Positions 24,006 through 33,296 of a stretch of DNA of 35,546 nt are shown here, in pieces. The notes below the pieces were generated by a model. That model had not been told where the DNA came from, searched no databases, and saw only the letters and a program-made list of their open reading frames with translations. Both the position numbers and the translations under genes were made by a program. The first letter of the stretch is position 1. The number at the start of each line of letters is the position of its first letter. The stretch is from NCBI GenBank assembly GCA_000493945.1, contig AWNW01000022.1:1-35546 (forward strand). Direction: 5' to 3'. This stretch comes from Candidatus Hydrogenedens terephthalaticus JGI OTU-1 (lineage in GTDB: Bacteria; Hydrogenedentota; Hydrogenedentia; Hydrogenedentales; Hydrogenedentaceae).

Positions 24006-26372
24006 ATGAAGCCAAACGCAATCCTTTTTTTAACGATCATCCTTCTGACCCCTCTTTGTTTCGCTCAAGTCGTTTTTGAAGAAGCCTTCGAACAGGGGTC
24101 GAATACCCCTGATGGCTGGCAGACGAGGGTATGGCAAGGTAAAGGCGAATTTCAATATCCCGTCCCCGGGAAAAATGGTAATGCAGTGCAGATTTCTTCC
24201 TCCGAAGGTGGTGATTTATCCTGGTTTAAAGAAGTAGATATTAGTCCATTCGCTCAATATAAACTCTCTGGCTGGATTAAAACGGATAATGTTCAATTAG
24301 AAAATGGTGCAGGATCGTTGCTCAATATTCATGGGATTGATGGTGCTCGCACAGAGGCATTATTCGGCACAAACGATTGGAAATATGTTGAAACTACCTT
24401 TTTTGTCAGTTCAAAAACACGAATTATGGTGAATTGTCTTTTCGGAGGTTGGGGTTTGGCGAAAGGTTCCGCTATATTTGATGATGTAAAATTAGAAAAA
24501 ATATCAGAAATGGTAATTGGTGATATGCAAATTTTCATTGACCCATCAAAAAAAGGAACACCAATACATCCGTTTATCTACGGTCAGTTCATCGAACATT
24601 TAGGCCGTTGCATCTACGGCGGTATCTGGGCAGAAATGCTTGAAGACCGCAAATTCTTTTATCTCATCAACACACCCGACTCTCCCTGGAAACTCCATCC
24701 TGCGGATATGATGCTATTCATTGACCAGATTTACCCTTACACAAGTTGGTACACGCCGGTCATCCTACTTAACCCGCGTCGTGAACGGGGTTTGGTGCAG
24801 GATGGATTAGAGGTCATTGCGGGTAAGGAATATGTTGGTAGGGTTGTGCTGAAATCAACCCATTCCGATATTACTGTTAAAATTCTCCTTCGTTCTGGTG
24901 ACACTTTATTGAGTGAACCCGCAGTTATCCAAAATATCTCTCAGGATTATCAAAAATATACATTCCGATTGAAAGTGGATAAAGATGGAAAACCCGCTCA
25001 ATTTGCTATTCTCGCTACAGGGCAGGGCAACCTGTTCATTGGAGCAGTTTCACTCATGCCAGCAGACAATGTCAAAGGGATGAGGGCAGATACACTTAAC
25101 TTACTCAAACAACTCAATTCGCCTATATATCGCTGGCCCGGTGGAAACTTTGTCAGCGGTTATAACTGGAAAGATGGCATTGGCGACCCGGATAAACGCC
25201 CTACGCGCAAAAACCCTGCCTGGGGCGGGATTGATACCAACGATTTTGGTTTGGATGAATTCATTCAATTTTGCCGTGAGATTGGTACAGAACCCTTAGC
25301 CGTAGTTAACACAGGTTTGGGGGATGTAAACTTAGCACGCGATATGGTCGAATATGCCAATGGCTCCACCGATACGCAGATGGGCAAATGGCGTGCAGAC
25401 AATGGTAATCCTGAGCCATATAAGATTACCTACTGGGGTGTTGGCAATGAAATGTATGGCGAGTGGCAATTGGGACATGTCCCGGTAGATGATTATGTTA
25501 AACGCCATAATGTATATGCAGAAGCAATGAAAACAGTTGACCCGAATATTAAATTAGTAGGTGTCGGCGAGAATATGGGTATATGGAGCAAAAAAATGTT
25601 AGAAAATTGTGCAAACAATATGGATTACATAAGCGAACACTTCTATTGCGGGGATAAGAAGGATGTGTTAGAACATGTATATCAATTAGCAGAACAAATT
25701 AAAGCCAAAGTTAAGAATCATAAAAGTTATTTGGAAACCATCCCCGCATTAAAGGAAAAATTTATCCCCATTGCAATGGATGAATGGAACTACTGGTATG
25801 GCGACCATGTCTATGGCGAATTGGGCTGTGTCTACCATCTTAAAGATGCCTTAGGTGTGGCTATTGGTCTGCATGAATTTTTCCGCAACAGTGATGTAAT
25901 CACAATGGCAAATTATGCCCAAACTGTAAATGTCATCTCTGCTATAAAAACAACAAAAACGAAAGCATTTTTTGATACAACAGGGCTTGCCCTGATGTTA
26001 TATCGTCAGCATTTTGGTAGTATCCCGATTGCGGTTGAAGTAAAACCTGCGTCAGATGATAATCAAAACAACGCACCAATGATTCCTATGGATGTTTTTG
26101 CTGCATGGAAAGATGAACAAGCAGGGATTATGACTGTTTCTGTCGTAAATCCACTATTCAAAGAAATTAAAGTGCGTTTAGATGTCGCTGACAAAAAAGT
26201 AGAAACGCCAAAAACAGCATGGATACTTACAGGCAAAGACCCCATGTCCACCATCATACCTGACAAAGAACCAGAGGTATGGCTATCAGAAATGAAAGTG
26301 AACAAGTCCTCTTTCCCTGAAATGGAAATACCACCATTGAGTATTGTCATGACAGAATTGAAAGTAAAATAA
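24006..26372 (+). CDS. Exported GH51 alpha-L-arabinofuranosidase with N-terminal carbohydrate-binding domain
   Basis: Hydrolyses terminal arabinofuranosyl residues from arabinan or arabinoxylan. The signal peptide covers 1-20 (AILFLTIILLTPLCFAQ). Residues 21-170 form a beta-sandwich of the CBM4/9 kind (FEEAFEQGSNTPDGWQ, YKLSGWIKT). The GH51 core begins with HPFIYGQFIEHLGRCIYGGI. The acid/base is Glu482 in GVGNEMYGEW and the nucleophile Glu593 in AMDEWNYWYG. A C-terminal beta domain with VNPLFKEIKVRLDV and PPLSIVMTEL closes it. The start is set at the ATG at 24006, 8 nt after GGAG; the ATG at 24000 is too close. The GH29 gene follows after 26 nt, so the two act together on plant or algal cell-wall glycans. 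Confidence 0.92.
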   Translation: MKPNAILFLTIILLTPLCFAQVVFEEAFEQGSNTPDGWQTRVWQGKGEFQYPVPGKNGNAVQISSSEGGDLSWFKEVDISPFAQYKLSGWIKTDNVQLENGAGSLLNIHGIDGARTEALFGTNDWKYVETTFFVSSKTRIMVNCLFGGWGLAKGSAIFDDVKLEKISEMVIGDMQIFIDPSKKGTPIHPFIYGQFIEHLGRCIYGGIWAEMLEDRKFFYLINTPDSPWKLHPADMMLFIDQIYPYTSWYTPVILLNPRRERGLVQDGLEVIAGKEYVGRVVLKSTHSDITVKILLRSGDTLLSEPAVIQNISQDYQKYTFRLKVDKDGKPAQFAILATGQGNLFIGAVSLMPADNVKGMRADTLNLLKQLNSPIYRWPGGNFVSGYNWKDGIGDPDKRPTRKNPAWGGIDTNDFGLDEFIQFCREIGTEPLAVVNTGLGDVNLARDMVEYANGSTDTQMGKWRADNGNPEPYKITYWGVGNEMYGEWQLGHVPVDDYVKRHNVYAEAMKTVDPNIKLVGVGENMGIWSKKMLENCANNMDYISEHFYCGDKKDVLEHVYQLAEQIKAKVKNHKSYLETIPALKEKFIPIAMDEWNYWYGDHVYGELGCVYHLKDALGVAIGLHEFFRNSDVITMANYAQTVNVISAIKTTKTKAFFDTTGLALMLYRQHFGSIPIAVEVKPASDDNQNNAPMIPMDVFAAWKDEQAGIMTVSVVNPLFKEIKVRLDVADKKVETPKTAWILTGKDPMSTIIPDKEPEVWLSEMKVNKSSFPEMEIPPLSIVMTELKVK

Positions 26373-26398
26373 ATCTCAAAATAAAAGGAGCATGTTTT

Positions 26399-27718
26399 AT
26401 GTTATTAACCTCATTTGTTATTGCCACCGCTATTGCTACGGTTTATGAACCAACCTGGGAATCGTTAGACCAGAGACCCAATCCGCAATGGTTCGAAGAT
26501 GCAAAATTTGGTATTTTTATTCACTGGGGGGTATATTCCGTCCCATCATGGGCTCCCAAAGATACCTATTCGGAATGGTACTGGAACCACATGCAAAATA
26601 AAGAGGGTGCCACATGGAAATTCCATGTTGAGAAATATGGTGAAAAATTTCAGTATCAAGACTTTGCACCCATGTTCAAAGCGGAGTTATACGATCCCGA
26701 CCAATGGGCTGACATATTCAAAAGATCGGGTGCCAAATATGTCGTTTTAACATCCAAACATCATGATGGTTTCTGTATGTGGCCCAGTGCCCAGAGTTGG
26801 AACTGGAACGCGATGGACATTGGACCGCATCGCGATTTGGCAGGAGAGTTAATCAATGCAGTGAAAAAAGCAGGTATAAAAGCAGGTTTTTACTACTCAT
26901 TATATGAATGGTTTAATCCCTTATATAAACAGGATGTCAATCGTTATGTAGAAGAACACATGCTACCGCAAATGAAAGATTTGATTATTCGTTACCAGCC
27001 AGATGTCTTATGGACTGATGGCGATTGGGACTATCCGAGTTCAGTATGGCGGAGCACAGAATTTTTAGCATGGCTGTTTAACGAATCACCAGCACCCAAG
27101 GATATCGCTGTAAACGACCGTTGGGGCAAAGGTTGTCGGAATAGGCACGGAGGATTTGCAACACCTGAATATGGACATATTTCAGAAGGTCCATTAATGG
27201 AAAAAGGACTGTTTGAAGAGTGTCAGGGCATGGGCAAGTCCTTCGGTTATAACCGTAACGAAGCAGCAGAAGATTACCGTAGTACTGCGGAACTACTTCA
27301 CCTACTCATAGACAATGTTTCGCGTGGAGGTAACTTGCTATTAGACATAGGACCTTCCGCAGATGGTCGGATACCCGAAATAATGCAGGAACGATTATTA
27401 GAGATGGGCAAATGGTTAGAAGTAAATGGCGAAGCCATTTATGCATCGGATGTATGGAAAGAAGCACCTAAGATGGAACATTTCCGTTTTACCCGTAAAG
27501 ACAAGGCAATTTATGCCATAGCATTAAAATGGCCCCCCGAGAAATGGGCTATTCCCAAACCCAAGGAATATAGCAACAAACCCGAGGTAACATTAGTAGG
27601 CACTTCGATCATAGCACAAGTAGAAGATGGGGGAAATGAATGGCTAATTACAACTCCCTGTGTATCGCCGGCACAAATCCCTTGCCAACACGCCTGGATA
27701 TTTAAGTTCCAGTATTAA
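26399..27718 (+). CDS. Exported GH29 alpha-L-fucosidase
   Basis: Retaining alpha-L-fucosidase. After a short signal peptide (MLLTSFVIATAIATV), the GH29 opening RPNPQWFEDAKFGIFIHWG and SVPSWAPKDTYSEWYW are clear. AKYVVLTSKHHDGFCMWPS is the fucose-binding His-His motif, and VLWTDGDWDY carries the nucleophile Asp207. LIDNVSRGGNLLLDIGPSADG is the conserved closing motif. At 439 aa it has the catalytic domain plus a short beta domain. AAAGGAG lies 8 nt before the ATG. It is translated with the GH51 gene 26 nt upstream; together they suggest attack on fucose- and arabinose-decorated polysaccharide. Confidence 0.93.
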   Translation: MLLTSFVIATAIATVYEPTWESLDQRPNPQWFEDAKFGIFIHWGVYSVPSWAPKDTYSEWYWNHMQNKEGATWKFHVEKYGEKFQYQDFAPMFKAELYDPDQWADIFKRSGAKYVVLTSKHHDGFCMWPSAQSWNWNAMDIGPHRDLAGELINAVKKAGIKAGFYYSLYEWFNPLYKQDVNRYVEEHMLPQMKDLIIRYQPDVLWTDGDWDYPSSVWRSTEFLAWLFNESPAPKDIAVNDRWGKGCRNRHGGFATPEYGHISEGPLMEKGLFEECQGMGKSFGYNRNEAAEDYRSTAELLHLLIDNVSRGGNLLLDIGPSADGRIPEIMQERLLEMGKWLEVNGEAIYASDVWKEAPKMEHFRFTRKDKAIYAIALKWPPEKWAIPKPKEYSNKPEVTLVGTSIIAQVEDGGNEWLITTPCVSPAQIPCQHAWIFKFQY

Positions 27719-28062
27719 TTATCCATAATTTAACTTTTAAAAGTGTAAATACTTATATCTTTCTATTTGCAGAATTTGTGGTTATATAAAGAGTTTTATC
27801 ATAAAAGCATATTTAATAGTAAAAAACACCCGTAGCTGAAGCCTCCCGGCTTCGGGTTCTTTCTACTTTGTAAACTCTGTGAAATCTCTGTGTTCTCTGT
27901 GGTAAGAAGAAAAAAACACAGAGGACACAAAGGAAATTTTACACAAAGGACACAGAGGGGTAGAGGCGAAAAATTTTTCGCTTTTACATTATATTGAATG
28001 CATATCAATTTTATAATGGGGACTTGCTGTATTTGACGAGGTCTTGACGGAATACACGAATA

Positions 28063-28082
28063 GGGCGATTAGCCAATCGCCC
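28063..28082. repeat. REP-like palindrome GGGCGATT-AGCC-AATCGCCC
   Basis: Reverse-complement twin of 10265-10284. The identical block extends over 28057-28087 (31 bp). Confidence 0.85.
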
Positions 28083-28575
28083 CTACAATACATTTTATAA
28101 TGGCGTGAAATTAAATATCCGAAACGGGGATATTTCGGATACGGTATGGGCATAGATTTAAATGTATGGAGGTGAAAAATTTTTTGCCTCTACATTGTGA
28201 CCTCTGTGCAAGGTCTTTGTGCCCTTTGTGGTAAAAGAAATTTTCCACCTAAAAATCCCAGAAGCGAGGATGCTTCAGCAACTTTATTTCGTGTTTGTCC
28301 GTGTAATTCGTGGTAAAAGAATTAACCACAGAGGACATGAAGGAAATTCTACACAAAGAGCACAGAGGAGGCTTCATCTATGGTAAGGGTATGGATTTAA
28401 ACATGTAAGGGCGGAGGATGTTTGCTTTTACGCAATTAAGTTTTTTATATCTTTTTCTTTAGGGACAAGGGAAGAAAAACATAGACCAGAATATCGGTGC
28501 TACATTAATGCTTATAATTTTCCGTAAGTCCCATCCGTCTCATCTGTCACATGTGTCCCATCAGTCCCACAAAAA

Positions 28576-28703
28576 TCCCCGATGCGAGGACGCTTTAGCT
28601 ACAGGAAAGGTATTGATTTAAAAATGTAGTGGCGAAACATGTTTCGCCCTTACGGTATATTGAATGCATATCAATTTTATAATGGGAACCTGCGACATTG
28701 ACA
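28576..28703 (+). repeat. 128-bp dispersed repeat, copy B
   Basis: Inverted partner of 10308-10435. It contains the 18-nt perfect palindrome GGCGAAACATGTTTCGCC (28631-28648), a TATTGAATGCATATCAATTT phrase, and the tail CCTGCGACATTGACA. It ends 16 nt before the stop codon of the downstream glycosidase-like gene. Confidence 0.8.
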
Positions 28704-28718
28704 TGGTCTTAAACGGAA

Positions 28719-30971
28719 TTAAAAATGCCTACCTGGCAAGGTTGCACCCTGGATTTGGAAGGTTTGTTCAAGGTATTGGTTGTCTTCTTTGGCTCGGATA
28801 AGTAGGGTATGTTCGCCTTTGGTTAGTAGGTTATCAAATTGATAGTCCTCACCGCCGACAATGTAAGGTGGTTGTTGGTATTGGTTAATCAGTTTGCTAT
28901 CAAGGTAGATTTCAACTTCATAAGGTTTTATTCCTTCTATCCAGATACGGCACCGTTCCCAGGGATGATATTCATAATCACCATCTTCAGAAGGTTGAAT
29001 GTATATTCGTTTACTAAATTGTTGGTTTTGTTCATTGTAGCGTTGCCACCATTTACGGACTGCTTCGCTACTGGAAATGAGACGCATACAGCGACGGTCT
29101 TCGGGACGGTTATTCGTGCATACACGTGCGTCTGCCTGATAGACATAAATTCCGTCTGTTCCTGCCTGATAGAGTTGCTCAACGCGCCATAAGAATAATG
29201 CAGGCATCTCGAGACCCCAACTTAATCCATCAACAACGGGTAGTAATTTGCATTTCGAGCCACGAACTGCTTCGATATAAGGGGCTATTTCAAAATGTAT
29301 ATGCCTGCCCTGAATATTGCTTGGACATAGGTAATCTACTAATTCTTCACTAATCCATGTATTATAATCAAATTTTTCCCAATGGCTTACACCTTTTGCT
29401 GGGAAACGAATAAGTAAAGGAACAGATTTATTGCGTTTTTGAGCGAATTCTTCTCGTAAGGTTTTGAGTTCTCGCAGGAATTGGGTACAGGTTTCAGATT
29501 TATCAATACCACCGGGATACCTGCAAAAATCTATGGAAATACCGTCAGCCCCGATTTCAAGGGTTTCTCTTAATAGTGATAAGATATATTGACGGACTTC
29601 GGGTATGTCATATCGCAATAATCCACCTGTCATCCAGTCGGGGTGTTGTTTTGAAAAATCGCTTTGTAATGGTGTCCCAGGGTAACAGTTTGTAGCCCCA
29701 AAGTTAGCATGTGCCGTTAAGCCAAACTCGTGAGCGTATTGTAATTCAGTTTGCAATGTATTTGTCATTTGTTGCATTTTTCCGACATTACTTGTATGTG
29801 GGACTACGCCACCAATAGGGTCACCTATGGTATTGTAGAGAAGTTGGTCGGTCAGGCGGGATTCATAAACAACCTTCATCCCGAACCGTCCCACTTGAAT
29901 ATCTACGATGTTAACTCGGGCTTCTTTATATGCGGAGATAGGTTCGCGATGTTGTAGACTTTCCTGTATATCTTCAAAAAATGCCCATGAGTAAGGTTCA
30001 AAATAAGCTGCGATAATTTTATCAGGATTGCCGAACTGGCTTTCTAACAATTGCACCTGTTCTGAGGATAGAGACACCAACTTTATATAATCAATTCTGC
30101 TTTCAGTATAGCCTGTGTAATAATGGTTTTGTTTCAATACCAAATGCTGTCTATCCATAGGACACCATCGCCATAGAATTTCTTGGAATGGCTTTGGTGA
30201 ATTGAGTGTATCAGTTCGTTCGTCGCCAGTTAATCGCAGTCGTATTGAATAATCCTTGGGAGTGCAAACAAAGATGGCATACCAGCCGTGAAGATTTAGG
30301 GGATAGGTTAACTGAGGTATGGGCAAATCATCACGCCACTTTTTGCCAATCAAAACATTGCCAGATGTCGCAGAAGTTGGGTCAAGGTCTGTTTTAAAAA
30401 ACCATTTTCTTTCGTTCGCATTGGTGTCATCTGTGGTTACTAAATCTTTCTGCAATACCTGTGTCCAATCTTCAAGATAAACTACATCTGAATTGTCTGC
30501 TTGGATTGGAGTTTGTAGTGTACTTAAGATTTTCCCATCTGTGGATTGAATTTGAATACGAAAATCAATATTAACTTTTCCCTCTTTTTGAGCCTCTGGA
30601 TAAGGGTTAAAGATAACAGTTCGTTTTAGTCCTTTTGCATTGCGTTCTATAATATTTCCATAGAAAGTCCATTTAGCCCATTCATCTTCACGAATGAATC
30701 GGAGTGCCGTTTCTGAAATACACGGAGTTATTTTGGCAGATTGCCATTTCTCTTCACCCGATGGAGACCAGGAACAAAGTATCATAACTTCGTTGGGGGC
30801 ATCTTCTGGCACAGGATAAGTAAGATGGATATATCGTGAGATGGGGTCAATTTTGAATTCTATTTTGTTTTCTTGCGGTTGGGCATAAGTAATATGAGTA
30901 GTAATAAAAAGTAATAAGATGGTTATTGGCAATATTGATTTTTTTGCTGGATTTTGAGATAGGTAAAACAT
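28719..30971 (-). CDS. Exported TIM-barrel glycosidase-like protein with C-terminal Ig-like domain
   Basis: The signal peptide is about 1-31 (SILPITILLLFITTHITYAQ). Residues 35-310 are beta-rich. The middle (about 320-640) reads as a TIM barrel related to GHL10/family-10-like glycosidases: FGLTAHANFGATNCYPG, then GADGISIDFCRYPGG with Asp476 in the GxDGIxIDxxRYP pattern, LLIRFPAKG, and QAGTDGIYVYQAD. The last ~90 residues (GEHTLLIRAKEDN) look like an Ig-like or fibronectin-like module. At 750 aa no exact family comes to mind, and the catalytic pair is not certain. GGAG lies 7 nt before the ATG at 30971. It converges on the GH51/GH29 unit across the repeat desert and may belong to the same polysaccharide-use programme. 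Confidence 0.65.
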   Translation of the reverse strand: MFYLSQNPAKKSILPITILLLFITTHITYAQPQENKIEFKIDPISRYIHLTYPVPEDAPNEVMILCSWSPSGEEKWQSAKITPCISETALRFIREDEWAKWTFYGNIIERNAKGLKRTVIFNPYPEAQKEGKVNIDFRIQIQSTDGKILSTLQTPIQADNSDVVYLEDWTQVLQKDLVTTDDTNANERKWFFKTDLDPTSATSGNVLIGKKWRDDLPIPQLTYPLNLHGWYAIFVCTPKDYSIRLRLTGDERTDTLNSPKPFQEILWRWCPMDRQHLVLKQNHYYTGYTESRIDYIKLVSLSSEQVQLLESQFGNPDKIIAAYFEPYSWAFFEDIQESLQHREPISAYKEARVNIVDIQVGRFGMKVVYESRLTDQLLYNTIGDPIGGVVPHTSNVGKMQQMTNTLQTELQYAHEFGLTAHANFGATNCYPGTPLQSDFSKQHPDWMTGGLLRYDIPEVRQYILSLLRETLEIGADGISIDFCRYPGGIDKSETCTQFLRELKTLREEFAQKRNKSVPLLIRFPAKGVSHWEKFDYNTWISEELVDYLCPSNIQGRHIHFEIAPYIEAVRGSKCKLLPVVDGLSWGLEMPALFLWRVEQLYQAGTDGIYVYQADARVCTNNRPEDRRCMRLISSSEAVRKWWQRYNEQNQQFSKRIYIQPSEDGDYEYHPWERCRIWIEGIKPYEVEIYLDSKLINQYQQPPYIVGGEDYQFDNLLTKGEHTLLIRAKEDNQYLEQTFQIQGATLPGRHF

Positions 30972-31050
30972 CTTTCTACTCCATTTGTTTTAATATCTGG
31001 AATATCATAGATATAATTTTATGTTATAATATCAAAAGATTGTAAATCAT

Positions 31051-31077
31051 TTGAATAGAAATATCGTATAATATAAT
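31051..31077 (+). promoter_or_regulatory. Possible promoter of ssrA
   Basis: TTGAAT (31051-31056) and TATAAT (31072-31077) are 15 nt apart, shorter than ideal. The start point would lie about 20 nt before the mature tmRNA, leaving a 5' leader for processing. Confidence 0.4.
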
Positions 31078-31105
31078 ACAACAATTGAATAATAAAGTCT
31101 TTGTC

Positions 31106-31465
31106 GGGGGCGAAAAGGTTTCGACGGGGATGGTTGAGGTGTGGAATGCATGCCGAGGTTGACCGGTTGGCCTCGTTAAAAGCCGGTCAAAAACAACTGC
31201 CAATCAAGAATTGGCTCTCGCTGCCTAATACTGAGCAGCGCGTCCCACCCGTGATAGCCTGCTAACGGACTGGGGCGTCAACCAGCAGGTCTGTCCTTTC
31301 AGGAGTGGCGGTGCCTGAAAGGCAGTAACAATTCCGCATAGCGGCTACGGTGAGCCAGCCCTGAGGCGCTCCGTAGTGGCGAATCTATAAAGGATGGGCT
31401 AAGCATGTAGTAGGTCTGCACTGAAACATCTTCGGACGCGGGTTCGATTCCCGCCGCCTCCACCA
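31106..31465 (+). ncRNA. ssrA: tmRNA (ssrA), one-piece
   Basis: Rescues stalled ribosomes and tags the unfinished protein. The acceptor stem GGGGGCG (31106-31112) pairs with CGCCTCC (31455-31461), followed by ACCA. The 5' TTTCGACGGGGATGG and 3' GCGGGTTCGATTCCCGC T-arm are the tRNA-like halves. The tag frame is GCC (31199) to TAA (31226-31228), coding ANQELALAA; together with the tRNA-borne Ala this gives AANQELALAA. Pseudoknot-like paired segments (GCAGCGCG, GGACTGGGGCGTC, CCTTTCAGGAG/CTGAAAGG) follow. No permutation (two-piece form) is seen. Confidence 0.96.
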
Positions 31466-31523
31466 TTGTTTAGTTTATTACAAAGGATTTGTTCGTATAT
31501 AATACAACCAAAAAACGGTAGGT

Positions 31524-32477
31524 ATGCCCGTAAATAAAGATTGTAAAACAGAACGGAACAGGACAATAACCCTCTCAAAAAAAGAACGCCTGTTATATAA
31601 GAAGCGACTTTTGAAACTTTACTGTTCTGTGTCGGTGGAGGAGATATTGAACAAGACGATACATCAAGATTTGTTTAAGGTTCTTCCGTTTTTGCCGACA
31701 TCGTTTGTGGATTTGTTATTTATAGACCCGCCATATAATTTACATAAAGAGTTTAACTCAAATCATTTTAAGGAGATGTCCCCTGAAGAGTATGAAGTGT
31801 GGATGGATTCCTGGTTAAGTCCATTAAGGAAGGTGTTAAAACCTACTGCTTCTGTTTATATTTGTGGGGATTGGAAATCTTCTTCATCCATTTTTCGGGT
31901 GATGACAAAATATTTTAAGGTTCGAAATCGAATTACATGGGAACGGGAAAAAGGTAGAGGAGCCATCAGCAACTGGAAGAATTGTTCAGAGGATATATGG
32001 TTTGGGACAGTATCCAATAATTTTTATTTTGATAGTAAATCGGTGATGCTGAAGCGGAAAGTAATTGCTCCTTATCGCGATGAGGCAGGTAAACCAAAGG
32101 ATTGGGGGATAGAAAACGACGGGCAGTATCGGCTTACATATCCTTCTAATTTATGGACCGATATAACTGTGCCGTTCTGGTCTATGCCTGAGAACACCGA
32201 ACACCCTACGCAAAAACCCGAGAAACTTCTCGCAAAAATCATCCTTGCCAGTTCGAAAGAAGGAGATGTTATTTTTGACCCATTTGCAGGAGTTGGAACG
32301 ACTTGTGTTGTGGCGAAGAAGTTAGGCAGGCAGTATTGTGGAATAGAAATAGATGAAACTTATTGCTGTTTAGCGGAAAAACGATTGGAATATGCCAATT
32401 CCGATAAAACAATTCAAGGCTATGTGGACGGCGTTTTTTGGGAACGGAATACGCTTAGGGATCAAAAAAAGATATGA
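31524..32477 (+). CDS. Site-specific DNA methyltransferase (N4-cytosine/N6-adenine, beta class)
   Basis: S-adenosylmethionine-dependent amino-methyltransferase. The catalytic motif IV DPPYN (68-72, FIDPPYN) precedes the AdoMet motif I FDPFAGVGTT (251-260), the order that defines the beta class. Motif EHPTQKPEKLL (226-236) and YCGIEIDETYCCLAEKRL are typical. The central region between motifs should hold the target recognition part. No restriction endonuclease or specificity subunit flanks it, so it is an orphan methylase, perhaps regulatory or protective. The target site cannot be read from sequence. The start ATG at 31524 has only a weak GGTAGG ahead. It lies 58 nt after tmRNA. Confidence 0.9.
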   Translation: MPVNKDCKTERNRTITLSKKERLLYKKRLLKLYCSVSVEEILNKTIHQDLFKVLPFLPTSFVDLLFIDPPYNLHKEFNSNHFKEMSPEEYEVWMDSWLSPLRKVLKPTASVYICGDWKSSSSIFRVMTKYFKVRNRITWEREKGRGAISNWKNCSEDIWFGTVSNNFYFDSKSVMLKRKVIAPYRDEAGKPKDWGIENDGQYRLTYPSNLWTDITVPFWSMPENTEHPTQKPEKLLAKIILASSKEGDVIFDPFAGVGTTCVVAKKLGRQYCGIEIDETYCCLAEKRLEYANSDKTIQGYVDGVFWERNTLRDQKKI

Positions 32478-32545
32478 AATAAAAACAGCATATAATTGTG
32501 TTAATATAAATAAAGTAAAATTTAATTTACGAAAGGAGAGTGTCT

Positions 32546-33223
32546 ATGAGTAATCCTGAAAGTGCAAAACAAGGAATCCCGTTATTAGGGGATGAATTCC
32601 CTACAATGAATGTAATGACAACACATGGAAAGATGGAACTGCCCAAGGCGTTTGCAGGAAAATGGTTTGTTCTGTTCAGCCATCCAGCAGATTTTACACC
32701 TGTATGCACTACAGAATTTGTTGCCTTTCAGAAACGATATGATAAGTTCAAGGCGTTAAATTGTGAGTTGATAGGTTTAAGTATGGACCAGGTATTTTCG
32801 CATATAAAATGGGAAGAATGGATAAGAGAAAAGTTGGGTATTGAAATCCAGTTCCCTATCATTGCGGATAATGGAGCCGTTGCCAATACCCTTGGCTTGG
32901 TTCATCCAGGAAAAGGCACAAATACAGTTCGGGCGGTATTTGTCGTAGACGATAAGGCAAAGATACGGCTGATTATTTATTATCCACAGGAAGTAGGACG
33001 AAATATAGATGAAGTAGTTCGGATTGTAAATGCGATGCAGATTGCCGACAAACATAAGGTTGCCATGCCAGAAAACTGGCCTAATAATGAATTAATCAAT
33101 GATCGGGTGATTATCCCACCACCGACCGATACTCATACTGCTAAAGAACGCTTAGCGAAAGCAAAAGAAGGTGGTTATGAATGTTTTGATTGGTGGTTTT
33201 CCCATAAGAGATTAGAGAAATAG
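32546..33223 (+). CDS. Peroxiredoxin, Prx6/1-Cys type (AhpC/TSA family)
   Basis: Thiol peroxidase reducing hydrogen peroxide and alkyl hydroperoxides in the cytoplasm. The peroxidatic Cys54 sits in HPADFTPVCTTEF, LIGLSMDQVFSHIKWEEWI follows, and the Prx6-type C-terminal extension (about 160-225, with MPENWPNNELINDRVIIPPP) is present. One further Cys in GGYECFDWWF near the end is placed like the C-terminal Cys of archaeal Prx6 proteins and might resolve the sulfenate. The start is taken at the ATG at 32546, 7 nt after AAGGAG; the in-frame GTG two codons upstream abuts the Shine-Dalgarno. The 225 aa length is normal. It converges on the saccharopine-dehydrogenase-like gene. Confidence 0.93.
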   Translation: MSNPESAKQGIPLLGDEFPTMNVMTTHGKMELPKAFAGKWFVLFSHPADFTPVCTTEFVAFQKRYDKFKALNCELIGLSMDQVFSHIKWEEWIREKLGIEIQFPIIADNGAVANTLGLVHPGKGTNTVRAVFVVDDKAKIRLIIYYPQEVGRNIDEVVRIVNAMQIADKHKVAMPENWPNNELINDRVIIPPPTDTHTAKERLAKAKEGGYECFDWWFSHKRLEK

Positions 33224-33254
33224 AAATAAATCAAACAGGTCGGATAAATTAAAA

Positions 33255-33274
33255 AGGTCTGACAATACAGACTT
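33255..33274. terminator. Hairpin between convergent peroxiredoxin and saccharopine-dehydrogenase-like genes
   Basis: AGGTCTG and CAGACTT form a 7-bp stem (one G-T pair) around ACAATA. The A-run upstream would be a U-run for the minus-strand transcript, so it could end transcription of the minus-strand gene and perhaps of both. Confidence 0.45.
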
Positions 33275-33296
33275 GTTGGATAGTTAAATTACAGTA

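Larger units (their letters stand above)
27719..28718. repeat. 1-kb gene-free stretch with a mosaic of hairpin repeats (cluster 2)
   Basis: No credible gene is present. After an AT-rich 100 nt the same modules as in 9863-10661 appear. GAAGCC-TCCC-GGCTTC-type hairpins are at 27831-27858, 28256-28282 and 28576-28602 (variant at 28117-28143). GGCGA...TCGCC-type palindromes are at 27964-27982, 28063-28082 and 28631-28648, with decayed forms near 28170-28192 and 28405-28432. The phrase TATTGAATGCATATCAATTT plus TATAATGGGRAC occurs at 27991-28023 and 28657-28689. CACAGAGGACACAAAGG units are at 27865-27960, 28198-28236 and 28316-28370. 28440-28570 shows nothing I recognise beyond a run of TCCCATC-like phrases. 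Confidence 0.8.

Noticed and set aside
27831..28703. Possible CRISPR array
   Set aside because: The repeats differ in type, orientation and spacing and are self-complementary hairpins; there are no constant-length spacers and no cas genes.
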